Shown: positions 36,410 to 46,500 of the stretch, piece after piece
Numbering within the stretch: position 1 is the first letter of the stretch
Layout of the letters: each line of letters starts with the position of its first letter
Assembly (NCBI GenBank): GCA_000380225.1
Contig: KB904821.1
Coordinates: 2,886,299 to 2,950,298 of the forward strand
Source of the DNA: a filamentous cyanobacterium ESFC-1
GTDB taxonomy: Bacteria > Cyanobacteriota > Cyanobacteriia > Cyanobacteriales > Spirulinaceae
Direction: 5' to 3'
DNA length: 64,000 nucleotides
Program-made: the position numbers and the translations under genes
Notes under the pieces: model-generated
Told to the model about the DNA's origin: nothing
The model's input: the letters and a program-made list of their open reading frames with translations, nothing else
The model's database searches: none

Positions 36410-36874
36410 TTACCCTCCCGCATTACCGCGAGCGTAGGCGAGGTTATTTTGATAAACGGGGATTCTGTTTTGAGCCGTGTCGTAGTTGGGGTTGTCTTGG
36501 GGGACGGCTTGCATCAGCGCAATCGCCGCTTCCCAGTCCGTTGCGACGGCTTGCCATTCTTCCGGGGTTGAAGCGGTTTGGGTTGCTTCGGCGGCACTGG
36601 TGGCACGACGGACGGCTTCAGCGAAGGGGTCATCGACGGTGGCGGGGTCAACGGGAGGACTTGCCGGGGCTTGGGCGGCGGGGTCTTGGGCGGGAGGGGC
36701 TTGTGCGTCGGGGGCAGGACTGGCGGGGGCTGTGGCGGGGGCTTCATTTACCGTGGGGTCTTCGCCTCCGCCTCCGGTCAAAGAACTAATGAAACCGCAG
36801 CTTGTAGTCAGACTCACCAAGGCGATCGCGGCGGTAGATGTTAGAGAATAACGAAGGGACTTTAGCTTGATCAT
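36410..36874 (-). CDS. Putative lipoprotein with Pro/Ala-rich linker
   Basis: A 154-residue protein. The N-terminal hydrophobic segment ends in SLTTSC with the candidate lipidated Cys26; the -3 residue is Thr, so the lipobox is weak but plausible. Residues 40-80 are Ala/Pro-rich repeats (APATAPASPAPDAQAPPAQ) and likely unstructured. The C-terminal 70 residues are helical, with an EEWQAVATDWEAAIALMQAVP segment. No family is recognised. Wall- or membrane-anchored periplasmic location is inferred. Confidence 0.82.
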   Translation of the reverse strand: MIKLKSLRYSLTSTAAIALVSLTTSCGFISSLTGGGGEDPTVNEAPATAPASPAPDAQAPPAQDPAAQAPASPPVDPATVDDPFAEAVRRATSAAEATQTASTPEEWQAVATDWEAAIALMQAVPQDNPNYDTAQNRIPVYQNNLAYARGNAGG

Positions 36875-36965
36875 GTTAGTTCAGTTGTATTACTCGGAGA
36901 TTAGCTGAAATTGCTACCAGAATACACTGCTAACTCTCTAATCAAAAGTTATTCTTGTTGAAGTC

Positions 36966-37529
36966 TTAGTTCGCGACTTCGGCCATTTCAATCACGCGGT
37001 TTTCAATATCTTTGACCAAGAAATTGAGAGGTTTGGTACGACGCACTTTAAATTTGAGGCGGCGAGATTGAACTCGCAGCAAAATATTTTCGAGGCAGTC
37101 GTGGTCAAAACAAACATGACGCTGGCGGTTTTTGGGGCCGTAGCTGGCTCCGGAAATAACGTGCAGTTGGGTATTTTTCTTGAGTTGATACCACAACCCG
37201 TCTGTTGCGCGGGTGGCGGTGGCGGTGGCGGCGCTGGAAGTCGCGGATAAGTTGTAGAGGGGGTCAATTCCGGCGGCCCCCAGGGTTTGCTCGTAGTTGT
37301 AGTAGTAATGGAGGGGAACGTCGGCCACCGGGAGGTTGAGCAAGCCTTCGTAAAACTGCCGCGCAATGTCTAAATCCGATACCATGATCGTGTAGACTTT
37401 GGGCGCACTGGTGAGAAACATCCACATCGCCCCGGCATAAGCGGCCAGCAAGGCGATCATAATACCCTGCGTGGAAAAGAGGGCATCAACGGGGGGTAGA
37501 AAAGCTCCAAGCAAAACGAGCATCGGCAT
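36966..37529 (-). CDS. VOC/glyoxalase-like protein with N-terminal membrane span
   Basis: A 187-residue protein with a hydrophobic N-terminus (about residues 1-42, one or two spans) and a vicinal-oxygen-chelate-type domain. VYTIMVSDLDIARQFYEGLLNLPV near residue 46 is the typical opening (strand, then the ARQFYEGLL helix), and the closing strand is LNFLVKDIENRVIEMAEV. A metal ligand set is not obvious, so enzymatic activity is uncertain. Its terminator-poor surroundings give no functional hint. Confidence 0.8.
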   Translation of the reverse strand: MPMLVLLGAFLPPVDALFSTQGIMIALLAAYAGAMWMFLTSAPKVYTIMVSDLDIARQFYEGLLNLPVADVPLHYYYNYEQTLGAAGIDPLYNLSATSSAATATATRATDGLWYQLKKNTQLHVISGASYGPKNRQRHVCFDHDCLENILLRVQSRRLKFKVRRTKPLNFLVKDIENRVIEMAEVAN

Positions 37530-37683
37530 GAAAAAAAATCAAGATAACTTGACAAACGGGCGATCGCGCCTAATTTTGGGTCAAAATATCAGCATCGCGA
37601 TCGCGATCATCGTGACCCAATCTTTTCTAGGGTAGCTTATCCATCCCCAAAAAGAACAGCGCGATCGCGGCAGTCCGTCCCGA

Positions 37684-38553
37684 TTATTCGCAAGGGATGA
37701 GTTGAGAAAGTTGCAACACAATCCGGTCAATAGCGGTGACCAACGTCCCATTCTGACTGGGATGATTGGCTAAAATGCTAAACAACAACGTGCCGTAATA
37801 AGGATTTTCCACATAACCCGACAACGCCCGCACACCGCGCAGGGTTCCTGTTTTTGCCCGGACAATGCCTTGGGCGGGGCTATTTCGCATCCGATTGCGT
37901 AACGTCCCGGTTGCGCCCGAAACGGGCAAGGAAGAATACCAGATATCATAATTATTCGAGGTCATCATCTCTCGCAAAACCGTAATTAATACCGAGGGTG
38001 TGGCGCTATTTTGCCGCGATAATCCCGAACCGTCTACCTGCCGAAAACCCGTGGGACTCACTCCCATTTGCGTTAAAACTTGCTTGGCCGCATTGGGCCC
38101 GCCGATGTAACTCAACAGAACATTGGCATAACTATTATTACTGCGCTGATTGGTAATTAAAATCCAATCTCGCAGGGGTCGAGAGCGAATGGAGGTTTGG
38201 GGGTTGAGGCGTTGTAAAGCGGCGGCGGTGGTCAATAATTTGACGTTAGAAGCGGGAATAAGCTGGACGTTGTGGTTGTGGCTGTAGAGAACTTTACCAT
38301 CCACCGATTCGACTAAAATCGCCCATTTTCCATTGGCGACAGGTGGTGTAGCGATAATGCCATCAATGGTGGGTTCTAGAAACGTCGAACACACCCCTGA
38401 AGTTTGGCGTTCGGGTGGGGGGACATAGAGAGGAATTGAATCAACATCTTGGGCTTGAGCCGTCGCGGGTTTAAACTCTAGAGTAAGTGGCGCGATCGCA
38501 CTCAAGGCGATTAAAGCCATCGAGGTTAATCTTTGCTTCAATTGATTCATCAT
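37684..38553 (-). CDS. D-alanyl-D-alanine carboxypeptidase, PBP4/DacB type (S13), short form
   Basis: A 289-residue serine peptidase acting on peptidoglycan stem peptides. After a signal peptide (about 1-34), the penicillin-binding motifs are in order: SxxK in PASNVKLLT near residue 103, SxN in RSNNSYAN near 137, and KTG in RAKTGTLRG near 234. Full-length S13 proteins have large inserted domains and about 450 residues; the insertion between SxxK and SxN is missing here, giving a minimal catalytic form. Periplasmic action is expected. Confidence 0.9.
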   Translation of the reverse strand: MMNQLKQRLTSMALIALSAIAPLTLEFKPATAQAQDVDSIPLYVPPPERQTSGVCSTFLEPTIDGIIATPPVANGKWAILVESVDGKVLYSHNHNVQLIPASNVKLLTTAAALQRLNPQTSIRSRPLRDWILITNQRSNNSYANVLLSYIGGPNAAKQVLTQMGVSPTGFRQVDGSGLSRQNSATPSVLITVLREMMTSNNYDIWYSSLPVSGATGTLRNRMRNSPAQGIVRAKTGTLRGVRALSGYVENPYYGTLLFSILANHPSQNGTLVTAIDRIVLQLSQLIPCE

Positions 38554-38674
38554 TTAATTACAGTGAAGTGTAAGGAGCTGAAAACGAAGCCGATCTTATC
38601 ATTATTTCTTCGGGCGCGATCGCTTTTGTCCGCAAAAAACTTTTCTTTTGTTTTAATGAAAACATTGTTTCGCT

Positions 38675-38688
38675 AAGGAGTTCTTTTG
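38675..38688 (+). promoter_or_regulatory. Shine-Dalgarno that fixes the TTG start of trmB
   Basis: AAGGAG at 38675-38680 is five bases before TTG at 38686. No in-frame ATG is nearby, so the unusual start codon is well supported. Confidence 0.8.
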
Positions 38689-39324
38689 GCTAGAGTTCGC
38701 GTTCGTCAGCACGTTAATCCCCTCAGTAAAAAATATCAAGAAATCATTTCCCCGCCGAATTGGGAAAAAATTTATAGTAACCTTCAACAACCGCTACACC
38801 TAGATATTGGCTGTGCGCGGGGTCGGTTTTTACTGAAAATGGCCCGAGAACAGCCCGATTGGAATTTTTTGGGTTTAGAAATTCGCGATCCCCTCGTCGA
38901 AGAAGCCAATCGTATTCGAGACGAGTTGGGTTTAACCAATCTGCATTATTTATTCAGCAACGTCAACATCGATCTCGATTCTTTGTTATCCTCGTTACCC
39001 CTTCAAGTTTTGCAATGGGTTAGCATTCAATTTCCCGATCCTTGGTTTAAAAAACGTCACGCCAAACGGCGCACCGTCCAACCGGAGTTAGTCGCAACTT
39101 TGGCGCAACATTTACCTTCAGGGGCGCATATTTTCCTGCAATCGGATGTAGAATGGTTAGCCCTAGAAATGCGCGATCGCGTGGCGGCACATCCGAGCTT
39201 TAGAGGGACTCATCCCCAACTCTGGCTCCCGGAGAACCCGCTTCTCGTCCCCACTGAGCGCGAAATTGCCACCCACAACCAAGGCGATCCGGTTTATCGC
39301 TGTTTATTCGTCAAACCGGATTAG
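38686..39324 (+). CDS. trmB: tRNA (guanine-N7-)-methyltransferase
   Basis: A 212-residue TrmB that makes 7-methylguanosine at position 46 of tRNA. The SAM loop is LDIGCARGRFLLKMA near residue 43, EIRDPLVEEANRI lies near 66, and the family signature QFPDPWFKKRHAKRR near residue 117 holds the catalytic Asp. The TTG start is supported by AAGGAG. The next gene on this strand starts 49 bases after the stop. Confidence 0.96.
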   Translation: MARVRVRQHVNPLSKKYQEIISPPNWEKIYSNLQQPLHLDIGCARGRFLLKMAREQPDWNFLGLEIRDPLVEEANRIRDELGLTNLHYLFSNVNIDLDSLLSSLPLQVLQWVSIQFPDPWFKKRHAKRRTVQPELVATLAQHLPSGAHIFLQSDVEWLALEMRDRVAAHPSFRGTHPQLWLPENPLLVPTEREIATHNQGDPVYRCLFVKPD

Positions 39325-39373
39325 AGCCTAGGACTGTATGATTAAAAGATAGTTATTCGAGCCTCTTAAAATT

Positions 39374-39664
39374 ATGGTCAATTCTACCCAACCGACTGCC
39401 CAGCAAGCCCTCGAATCGTTGAGTGATTTTGAAATCGCCCAAGTTTTAGCGCAACGGTTAGCGATCGCGCCTTCGGATTGGCATCGTCTCAAAGGCAATC
39501 GCAAAGCCCAAGCCCGACAAAGTGCAGCGATGGCTTTGGTCTTTTTGCTCAATGGCTCAGAAGCCGAGGCGATCGCCCATCTACAACAAGCCACCGGCTG
39601 GCTAGACAAGTCCATCAAACCGTTACCTTGTCCCTCTCACGGCGATAAAGCCTCTAAATCTTAG
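39374..39664 (+). CDS. Small conserved helical protein
   Basis: A 96-residue, all-helical soluble protein with many Ala and Gln residues: ALESLSDFEIAQVLAQRLA, then RKAQARQSAAMALVFLLNG and SEAEAIAHLQQATGWLD. It resembles a conserved cyanobacterial protein family of unknown function (possibly DUF6439; not certain). It shares a four-base stop overlap with the convergent anti-sigma-like gene. Confidence 0.78.
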   Translation: MVNSTQPTAQQALESLSDFEIAQVLAQRLAIAPSDWHRLKGNRKAQARQSAAMALVFLLNGSEAEAIAHLQQATGWLDKSIKPLPCPSHGDKASKS

Positions 39665-40122
39665 AATAAAGTCAAGGGACGCGCGGCTTTAGCCCCCTTC
39701 ATCTGCTTACACAAATGCAGTTGATTGCCTTCGGCGTTCCAATGCACTTGGTCAAAAATCTGGTACAGCAAACACAAGCCCCGTCCGCCTTCAGATTCAT
39801 CGGCGGGTAAAAAGTCTTCGGCCTGGGGTTCACTCTGGCATTGGCATTGAGGTATAAAGCCCTGACCCTGGTCAGAAATGACCCAAGAATAGAGATTTTC
39901 AGTAATGGAAAACTGTACACCCACCGTTTTACTCGGATCGAGTTGATTTCCGTGAACTGCCGCATTGACTAGGGCTTCTTGGAGTCCGAGGCGCAATTCC
40001 GGTTCTACCTCTGGGGGAACATGAGCCAGCAACAAGTCCAAAATCGGGCAGAGGTAGATCGTAGAAGCGAAACTCATCGTTTGCCATTTGCGTCTTGTGG
40101 CGCTTAGAGATATAGCAATCAC
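39661..40122 (-). CDS. RsbW-like ATP-binding protein (anti-sigma regulatory factor family)
   Basis: A 153-residue GHKL ATPase. The N-box is LGLQEALVNAAVHGN, the G1 box SDQGQGF and the G2 box GGRGLCLL. These give the serine-kinase fold of anti-sigma factors that switch sigma factors via an anti-anti-sigma partner. The start is placed at the GTG at 40122 because GAGG lies eight bases upstream and the frame from 40164 adds an unlikely N-terminus. No STAS-domain partner is adjacent. The group 2 sigma factor in this window (47190) is a conceivable but unproven target. Confidence 0.88.
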   Translation of the reverse strand: MIAISLSATRRKWQTMSFASTIYLCPILDLLLAHVPPEVEPELRLGLQEALVNAAVHGNQLDPSKTVGVQFSITENLYSWVISDQGQGFIPQCQCQSEPQAEDFLPADESEGGRGLCLLYQIFDQVHWNAEGNQLHLCKQMKGAKAARPLTLF

Positions 40123-40532
40123 GCACGTTACCTCGACAAAGCTGTTTGGATAAAAAATGAACAAGTAATGTTGCCTTCATCGTCTAAGTTTAAATCTATT
40201 GTCACGACGAGGCTGTAACCTTTAGAGGCTAAAGGTTGATGTCTGCAAATCTGAAAGAGGATTGGCTATTTTTTTGGCATTGAATCCTGAATAAGGGTAG
40301 AAAAAATGCGGTTAATTTAATCTTTCTAAGGGGGTTTGCTACAGATTGTTTGTCAGAGAGACAGTCCCTTCAGCATTTAGGTTAGTACAACAATAGCGTT
40401 AACTTCAAAATTTAGAAAGATTTAGCTAGGGCGTAATAAGTAAGTTCTGTTTGAACCCAATCTAATTATATCAAAATCCGATCGAAAAATACTAGATTCT
40501 ACCCATTGACAATCTCAAATAGATATGTTTCC
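40123..40532. other. Spacer between the anti-sigma-like and rlmD genes
   Basis: 410 AT-rich bases. ACCTTTAGAGGCTAAAGGT near 40217 is a short palindrome. No gene, repeat copy or strong terminator is seen. Both flanking genes are on the minus strand, so the promoter of the RsbW-like gene lies here. Confidence 0.5.
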
Positions 40533-41981
40533 CTACCGCAATCGTAAAAAAGCGGCAGATTCAACATGGGAAGTTTGAGGAAAAAAATCGGCAGGTTGCA
40601 GTTTAATCAGTTCGTAGCGATCGCCCTCGCAGAGTAACTTGAGATCGCGGGCTTGGGTAGCGGGTTTGCAACTAATATAAATGATCTTCTGGGGTTGTTG
40701 TTCTAATAAAGCATTAACCGTAGCGCGATCGCATCCTTTCCGGGGAGGATCGAGTAAAACCACATCAGGGATCGCCTCTAACTGCATAATTTCTTTTTCC
40801 ACTGCTCCCTCATAAAACCGGGCATTTGTAATATTATTAATCTGTGCATTGATGCGAGCTTGTTGCACAGATGCCCCTTGTCGCTCTAAACCCACCACTT
40901 GCCGCACATACCGAGCTAAGGGTAAAGAAAACGTCCCGATCCCGCAATAAGCATCGAGCAGAATTTCATGGCCTTGTAAAGCCAAATCCGCAATAATTTG
41001 GTTGAGCAAAGCCTCGGCAGCTTCAGTATTAACCTGAAAAAAGGTTTCTGGGCGCAACTGAAAGGTTAAACCGCCAAAAATCTCTTGTAAATAGGGTTTT
41101 CCGGCAACACAAGTGGTTTGATCCCCAAAAATAACATTCGTGGGATGGGGGTTAATATTTAACGCCACGCCAACCAACTGGGGGTAAGTCTGCAACCATG
41201 CTTGGGCTTGACCCCTCAGACCCGGTAAATCTTCATCGGTACTAATCAAAGTTAACAGGGTTTCTCCGGTACGGCGACCGATTCTTAAAGCCAGATGCCG
41301 CAGTTTACCTTGATGACGGCTTTCGTCATAAATCGGCCAAGGATGCTGTTGTAGATCGAGTTTTACATTTTGTAACAACGGATTCAATCTTTCATCCTGA
41401 ACCGGACATTGATTAAGATTGATTAAATCGTGAGACCTGGGGCGATAATAACCCGCTTGGATGTTACCCTGTTGACCGACTCCGAGGGGATAGGTGGCTT
41501 TGTTGCGGTAGTGGAGGGCAGAATCTCCGGTTAAGATCGGCGCAATTTCCACATCCTCAAAACCGCCAATACGCTCAAAAGCTTGGCGAATTTGCTGGCA
41601 TTTGGCTTGATGCTGCAAACTATCTTCTATATGCTGCCACTGACAGCCGCCACACTTGTCTGCGACAATGCAACGGGGGCGAATGCGATCGCCAGAAGGA
41701 GAGAGAATATTTTGCAGTTTAGCGTTAGCATAGCGGGGTTTGACGCGGGTTAGGCGCACCGTGACGCGATCGCCCGGAACCGTATTTGGCACAAACACCA
41801 CGCGATTTTGCCAGCGGCCCACCCCATCCCCCGAATCGCTGAGATCGGTAATATCGAGGTCAAGATGTTGGCCTTGTTGCCAAGAAGGATGAGACGAAAG
41901 GGTTTTAGAATTGTTCACGGTAGATTCCAAGCGGACAAAGGAGCGATTCTCCCTGCTTTCTACGTTACAACTTTTTACCAT
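40533..41981 (-). CDS. 23S rRNA (uracil-C5)-methyltransferase, RlmD/RumA family
   Basis: A 482-residue methyltransferase of the TrmA/RlmC/RlmD family that makes 5-methyluridine in RNA. A TRAM domain (about 33-92) is followed by the iron-sulfur cysteines CIVADKCGGCQW near residue 107. The SAM site is DAYCGIGTFSLPLA near 340, and the catalytic Cys is in ISCKPATQARDL near 442. The N-terminal 20 residues may be dispensable if a GTG farther in is used. Closely related paralogues modify different uridines, so the exact target is not assigned. Confidence 0.93.
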   Translation of the reverse strand: MVKSCNVESRENRSFVRLESTVNNSKTLSSHPSWQQGQHLDLDITDLSDSGDGVGRWQNRVVFVPNTVPGDRVTVRLTRVKPRYANAKLQNILSPSGDRIRPRCIVADKCGGCQWQHIEDSLQHQAKCQQIRQAFERIGGFEDVEIAPILTGDSALHYRNKATYPLGVGQQGNIQAGYYRPRSHDLINLNQCPVQDERLNPLLQNVKLDLQQHPWPIYDESRHQGKLRHLALRIGRRTGETLLTLISTDEDLPGLRGQAQAWLQTYPQLVGVALNINPHPTNVIFGDQTTCVAGKPYLQEIFGGLTFQLRPETFFQVNTEAAEALLNQIIADLALQGHEILLDAYCGIGTFSLPLARYVRQVVGLERQGASVQQARINAQINNITNARFYEGAVEKEIMQLEAIPDVVLLDPPRKGCDRATVNALLEQQPQKIIYISCKPATQARDLKLLCEGDRYELIKLQPADFFPQTSHVESAAFLRLR

Positions 41982-42055
41982 CCCCCTTAATATCTTCCGT
42001 AGTGTCCCCTTGAATCGTTAAACTACAAGTGTTATCAAAATATCATGCCGATAGT

Positions 42056-42541
42056 ATGAGTGTAGTTAGTCAAGTTATTCTCAAAGCCGACGATGAACTT
42101 CGCTACCCCAGTAGCGGCGAACTCAAAAGCATCAATGAATTTTTGAGTACCGGGGAACAACGGCTTCGCATTGCCGAAACCCTGGCAGAAAACGAGAAGA
42201 AAATTGTCGATAAAGCCAGTAAAGAGTTGTGGAAGAAGCGTCCTGACTTTATTGCCCCTGGCGGTAATGCCTACAGCGATCGCTCCCGCGCCCTTTGCTT
42301 GCGCGATTATGGTTGGTATCTGCGTTTGATTACCTATGGCGTTTTAAGCGGCGACAAAGGGCCAATCGAGAGAATTGGTTTGATCGGAGTCCGCGAGATG
42401 TACAACGCCCTAGAAGTGCCTGTTCCGGGTATGGCTGAGGCGATTCGCTGTTTGAAAGCAGCGTCTTTAGCTTTACTGAGTGCAGAGGACGCACAAGAAG
42501 CCGAACCTTTCTTCGACTACATTATCCAAGCCATGTCATAA
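42056..42541 (+). CDS. apcD: Allophycocyanin alpha-B (terminal emitter)
   Basis: A 161-residue phycobiliprotein, the allophycocyanin B subunit of the phycobilisome core that passes energy to photosystem I or II. The sequence begins [19 protein letters not shown] as in ApcD, and the bilin-binding Cys81 is in [12 protein letters not shown]. The ATG at 42056 is preferred; the frame extends to a GTG at 42029 but the extra residues are not part of the family. It is monocistronic and away from the core apcAB genes, as is usual for apcD. Confidence 0.97.
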   Translation: MSVVSQVILKADDELRYPSSGELKSINEFLSTGEQRLRIAETLAENEKKIVDKASKELWKKRPDFIAPGGNAYSDRSRALCLRDYGWYLRLITYGVLSGDKGPIERIGLIGVREMYNALEVPVPGMAEAIRCLKAASLALLSAEDAQEAEPFFDYIIQAMS

Positions 42542-42717
42542 GCCCGATTCAATGGGTTTGACACATCAACAGCAGCGATCGCACCGAATTAAGTTTTGGG
42601 AAAAAGGCCGCAAGTGGGTTTTGCTCTCAACGGGCGATCGCTTCTAAAATAGGGTTTTGAACAGCATCATATCTTAAGAAAGGCAGGAGAAACGACGATC
42701 GCCACAACTCGAAAATC

Positions 42718-43170
42718 ATGTCTTTCTGGAACAAAATCCCGTTTCTCTCATTAAATTTATTAATTATTACCTATACCTTGTTTGGTTGGTCTGTCGCAGA
42801 AGCCACCAGTAAACTGTGGATTTGGCTGACCTTCGCGGGGATTATTATCTTATTGATCTTTATCTTGGCCGGCCCGATTGGGCAGTTTCGCAATGTTTTT
42901 ACCGTGTGGCTGCAATCGGACGCAACCGCCTTTCTCTCAATTCTGGTTTTTGCCTTTGTCACGGTGATCTTGGTCACTCGTTTAGATTTATTAGTGCAGT
43001 GGTTGGTTTTGCTGGCCCCTGGATATTTGGCTTGTTTAGATTTACAACGATCCCATTATCAACCGTGGACAACCTTCGCGATCGTCCTTGTGTTGGCGTT
43101 GTCAGGATACGGTGCAGGTATTTTGTTACAGCAGCAGTTTGGGCAGCTTTTTTCAGGGGTCAGTCTCTAA
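42718..43170 (+). CDS. Small integral membrane protein
   Basis: A 150-residue protein with about four membrane spans (near residues 8-28, 33-55, 70-90, 93-115) and a further hydrophobic segment at 120-140. Charged residues are few. No motif is recognised. It follows apcD by 176 bases on the same strand and is followed by long heptanucleotide arrays. Confidence 0.78.
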   Translation: MSFWNKIPFLSLNLLIITYTLFGWSVAEATSKLWIWLTFAGIIILLIFILAGPIGQFRNVFTVWLQSDATAFLSILVFAFVTVILVTRLDLLVQWLVLLAPGYLACLDLQRSHYQPWTTFAIVLVLALSGYGAGILLQQQFGQLFSGVSL

Positions 43171-43198
43171 GGGGCAATCGGTAATCGGCAGCTTTGCT

Positions 43199-43251
43199 GT
43201 AGGCAGTGGGCAGTAGGCAGTAGGCAGTAGGCAGTGGGCAGTGGGCAGTGG
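43199..43251 (+). repeat. GGCAGTA/GGCAGTG heptanucleotide array
   Basis: About seven tandem copies of a 7-base unit varying at one position. The complementary form, ACTGCCTACTGCC, occurs at 47-66 and 226-256 and in other spacers. Confidence 0.85.
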
Positions 43252-43280
43252 CGTAGGTTGGATAGAACGAAGTGAAACCC

Positions 43281-43398
43281 AACAACCAACAACCAATAAC
43301 CAACAACCAACAACCAACAACCAACAACCAACAACCAATAACCAACAACCAACAACCAACAACCAATAACCAACAACCAATAACCAACAACCAACAAC
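43281..43398 (+). repeat. AACAACC heptanucleotide array (about 17 units)
   Basis: A 118-base array of AACAACC units with interspersed AATAACC variants. It is open in all reverse frames and would encode a repeating Leu/Val/Gly/Cys/Trp heptapeptide on the minus strand, which is an artefact of a 7-base repeat. It matches the short tandemly repeated repetitive sequences described in filamentous cyanobacteria. Confidence 0.92.
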
Positions 43399-43530
43399 GT
43401 TAATATAAATGAATCAGAAAAAATAAGGTAAGCCCTCCTTAAAAATGGTAAAAATCGGGGTGCAACAAGGTAGGGGCGAGGCTTTCAAAGCAAGTAATTG
43501 AGGCAATCGAGAGATTGCTAAGGATTAGCA

Positions 43531-46500
43531 ATGGTATTTGAGAAAGTCAAATCGGTTCAGCGTCTTGTTCCCCCCAAAATTTCGTTACGTCTGGTTTTAA
43601 TTGGCCCGATTGTGCTGCAAGTGTTAGGAATCGCGGCACTAACGGGCTATTTATCGTGGCGCAACGGTTCTGAAGCCATTAGCGAGTCGGCAGCCAATCT
43701 CAGCGAGGAAGTCACCTACCGCATTGACAGTCATTTGCGATCGCTCAGTGAACCCCCTTATCTTTTATTAGAGTGGAACGCGATCGCGGTGAAAAATGGC
43801 TCGTTGAATGTGGACAACTTCGCTCGTCTGCGGCAAGTCTTTTGGCAGCAAACCGGACTCAGCAATAGCGTCACAACCCTTTATTTTGCCAATCCAGAAG
43901 GGGAATTTTTACAAGTTGACCGGGAGAATACCCCAACTTTATCAGTACGAACCAATCAAACGGCCCCGGATTGGGAAGTGTACGAACTCGACGCAAACGG
44001 AGAACCCACTCGCATCCTGAGAACGAAAGAATACGATCCCCGCGTGCGGCCTTGGTATCAAAAAGCGATCGCGGCGGGCAATCCAGTTTGGTCGGATATC
44101 TATTTATTTGCCGATCCGGTGGTGTTGGGGATTACGCCGTCGGTTCCCATTTACAATGCCGAGAATCGCCTGTTAGGGGTGATGGCGGTGGATTTGACCC
44201 TCGAACAGATTAGCGATTTTTTGAGCAGTTTAAGCATTAGTCGAACCGGAACGGTGTTTATCCTCGAACGAGATGGTAAATTAGTCGCCAGTTCGACGGG
44301 AAATGCCACGATTGCTGCCGAGTCAACCCGCCTCAACGCCACCAATCACAAGGATTCCCAAGTGCGCCAAGCGGCCCTTGCTTTGCAAAACCGCTTTGGG
44401 GATTGGCAGCAGATTCGCGAACCCGCACAAATCCCCGTAGAAATCGATAACCAACGGGTTTATGCTCGCGTTACGCCCTTTGTAGACGAACGGGGCTTGG
44501 ATTGGTTGGTGGTGACGGTGATTCCTGAAGCGAACTTTATTGGTCAAATACAAGCGAATACGAGAGCGACGATTGTTTTATGCGCGATCGCCCTGGTTGG
44601 CTCAACGATTCTGGCATTATATAGCTCTCGCTGGATTGCCAAACCGATTTGGCGTTTTGCGCGTACCTCTCAGGCGATCGCCCATCAATCTTCTTGGTCT
44701 GGGGAAGACTTAAATCATCCGGTTCCGGGGTCGCGGATTCAAGAATTTGCCATGTTAGCCGATGCGCTGAATCAAATGTTGGCGCAACTGCATCAATCCC
44801 AAGCGGATTTACAGCTAAAAGTCGAAGAACGCACCGAGGCTTTATCCCAGGAAATGCGCGATCGCCTCCAAGCTGAGGATAAGTTTAGAAAGGTCTTTCA
44901 ATCCAGTCCTGACCCCATTGCTATTGTCCGTCTCGATAATGGTTGTTTTGTCGAAGTTAACGAAAGCTTCCTCGAAATTAGTGGTCATCCACTCCCAGAA
45001 GTCATCGGCCAAACCGCCTTGGGGTTACAACTGTGGGTAAATCCTAGAGAACGTTGCCAGCTTTTGGCGGCTTTACGGAAATTTAGGGCGGTTCACAATC
45101 AAGAAGTGCAGTTTCGGGTCAAATCTGGCGAAATTCGCACAGTTTTACTCTCAGCCGAGGTGCTGGATTTGGGCGGTGTGGATTGTGTGTTGTATTTGGT
45201 CAGCGACATTACCGATCGCGTGGCGGTACAACGGGCGTTACAACAGGCCGAAGCCCAATATCGCAGTATTTTTGAGAATGCCGCCGAGGGGATTTTTCAG
45301 ATCGCGCCCCAAGGGGAGTATTTGAGCGTGAATCCGGCATTAGCGAAAATGTTTGGTTTTGCCTCCCCAGAGGAGTTTATGGCGCAGCAACCGCAAGCGC
45401 AGGCGTTTTATAGCCATGCTGACGGTTGGCAAAACTTTGTGACGGCGATCGCGACTCAGGATTCGGTGTCAAAATTAGAGTATCAAGTGCAGCGACGGGA
45501 CGGCCAAACGATCTGGGTGTCGCAAAATGCCAGGGCGGTGCGCGATCGCGACCGACAGCTTTTGTATTATGAAGGCACGTTAGAAAATATTACCCGCCGC
45601 AAACAAGCCGAAGCCGCGTTAAAGGAAAAAGAACGTTATTTGCGCTTGGTTCTCGATAATATTCCGCAGCAGGTATTCTGGAAGGATAAAAATTGCGTGT
45701 TTTTGGGCTGTAATCGCAACTGGGCCCAAGCGGCACAGTTAAGCGACCCCGATGCGGTGATTGGTTTGACCGATTACGACCTATTACCCTCAACGGTGGC
45801 CGGGCGTTTCCGAGAAGCAGACCGCCGAGTGATGGCCAGCAATCAACCGGAGTTTCATCAGGTGGAAATGAAGCAAAAGCCCGCCGCGAATGGCCAGCGC
45901 TTGTGGCTAGATGTGAGTAAAATCCCGATTCAGGATGAAACCGGGGCAGTGATTGGCATTTTGGGCGTTATTGAAGATATTACCCAACGCAAACACGCCG
46001 AAGAAGCTTTACGGCGAGAGCAACAGAAATCTGAGTCTTTGCTGTTGAATATTTTACCGAGTGCGATCGCGAAACGCTTGAAAGAAAATCCAGGGGCGAT
46101 CGCGGAACAGTTCGACCAAGTAACGATTTTATTTGCCGATATTGTCGGTTTTACGCCCCTTTCAGCCCGTCTCCCGGCAACAGAGTTAGTGGACTTTCTC
46201 AATAAAATTGTCTCGGAATTTGACCAGCTTGCCGCCCAATTCGGTTTAGAGAAGATTAAAACCATTGGTGATGCTTATATGGTAGCGGGGGGTTTACCCG
46301 TTCCTCGCGAAGATCATGCCGTCGCGATCGCCCAAATGGCCTTAAAAATGCAAGAACGCATTACCAAGGTTTCTGCCGTCTCAGGAGAAAACCTACAACT
46401 CCGCATTGGCATTAACAGCGGCCCAGTTGTCGCGGGGGTGATTGGGGTGGCCAAGTTTATTTACGACCTCTGGGGAGATACAGTCAATGTCGCCTCCCGT

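Noticed and set aside
40217..40236. Palindrome ACCTTTAGAGGCTAAAGGT as a possible operator
   Set aside because: It is isolated, not near a start codon, and no second copy is present in the window.
43153..43397. Three overlapping minus-strand frames encoding repeated Leu-Val-Val-Gly-Cys-Trp units
   Set aside because: They are translations of a 7-base tandem array; a 7-base unit gives the same heptapeptide in all three frames.
43281..43398. AACAACC array considered as a CRISPR-like array
   Set aside because: Units are contiguous 7-mers without spacers, and no cas gene is present.
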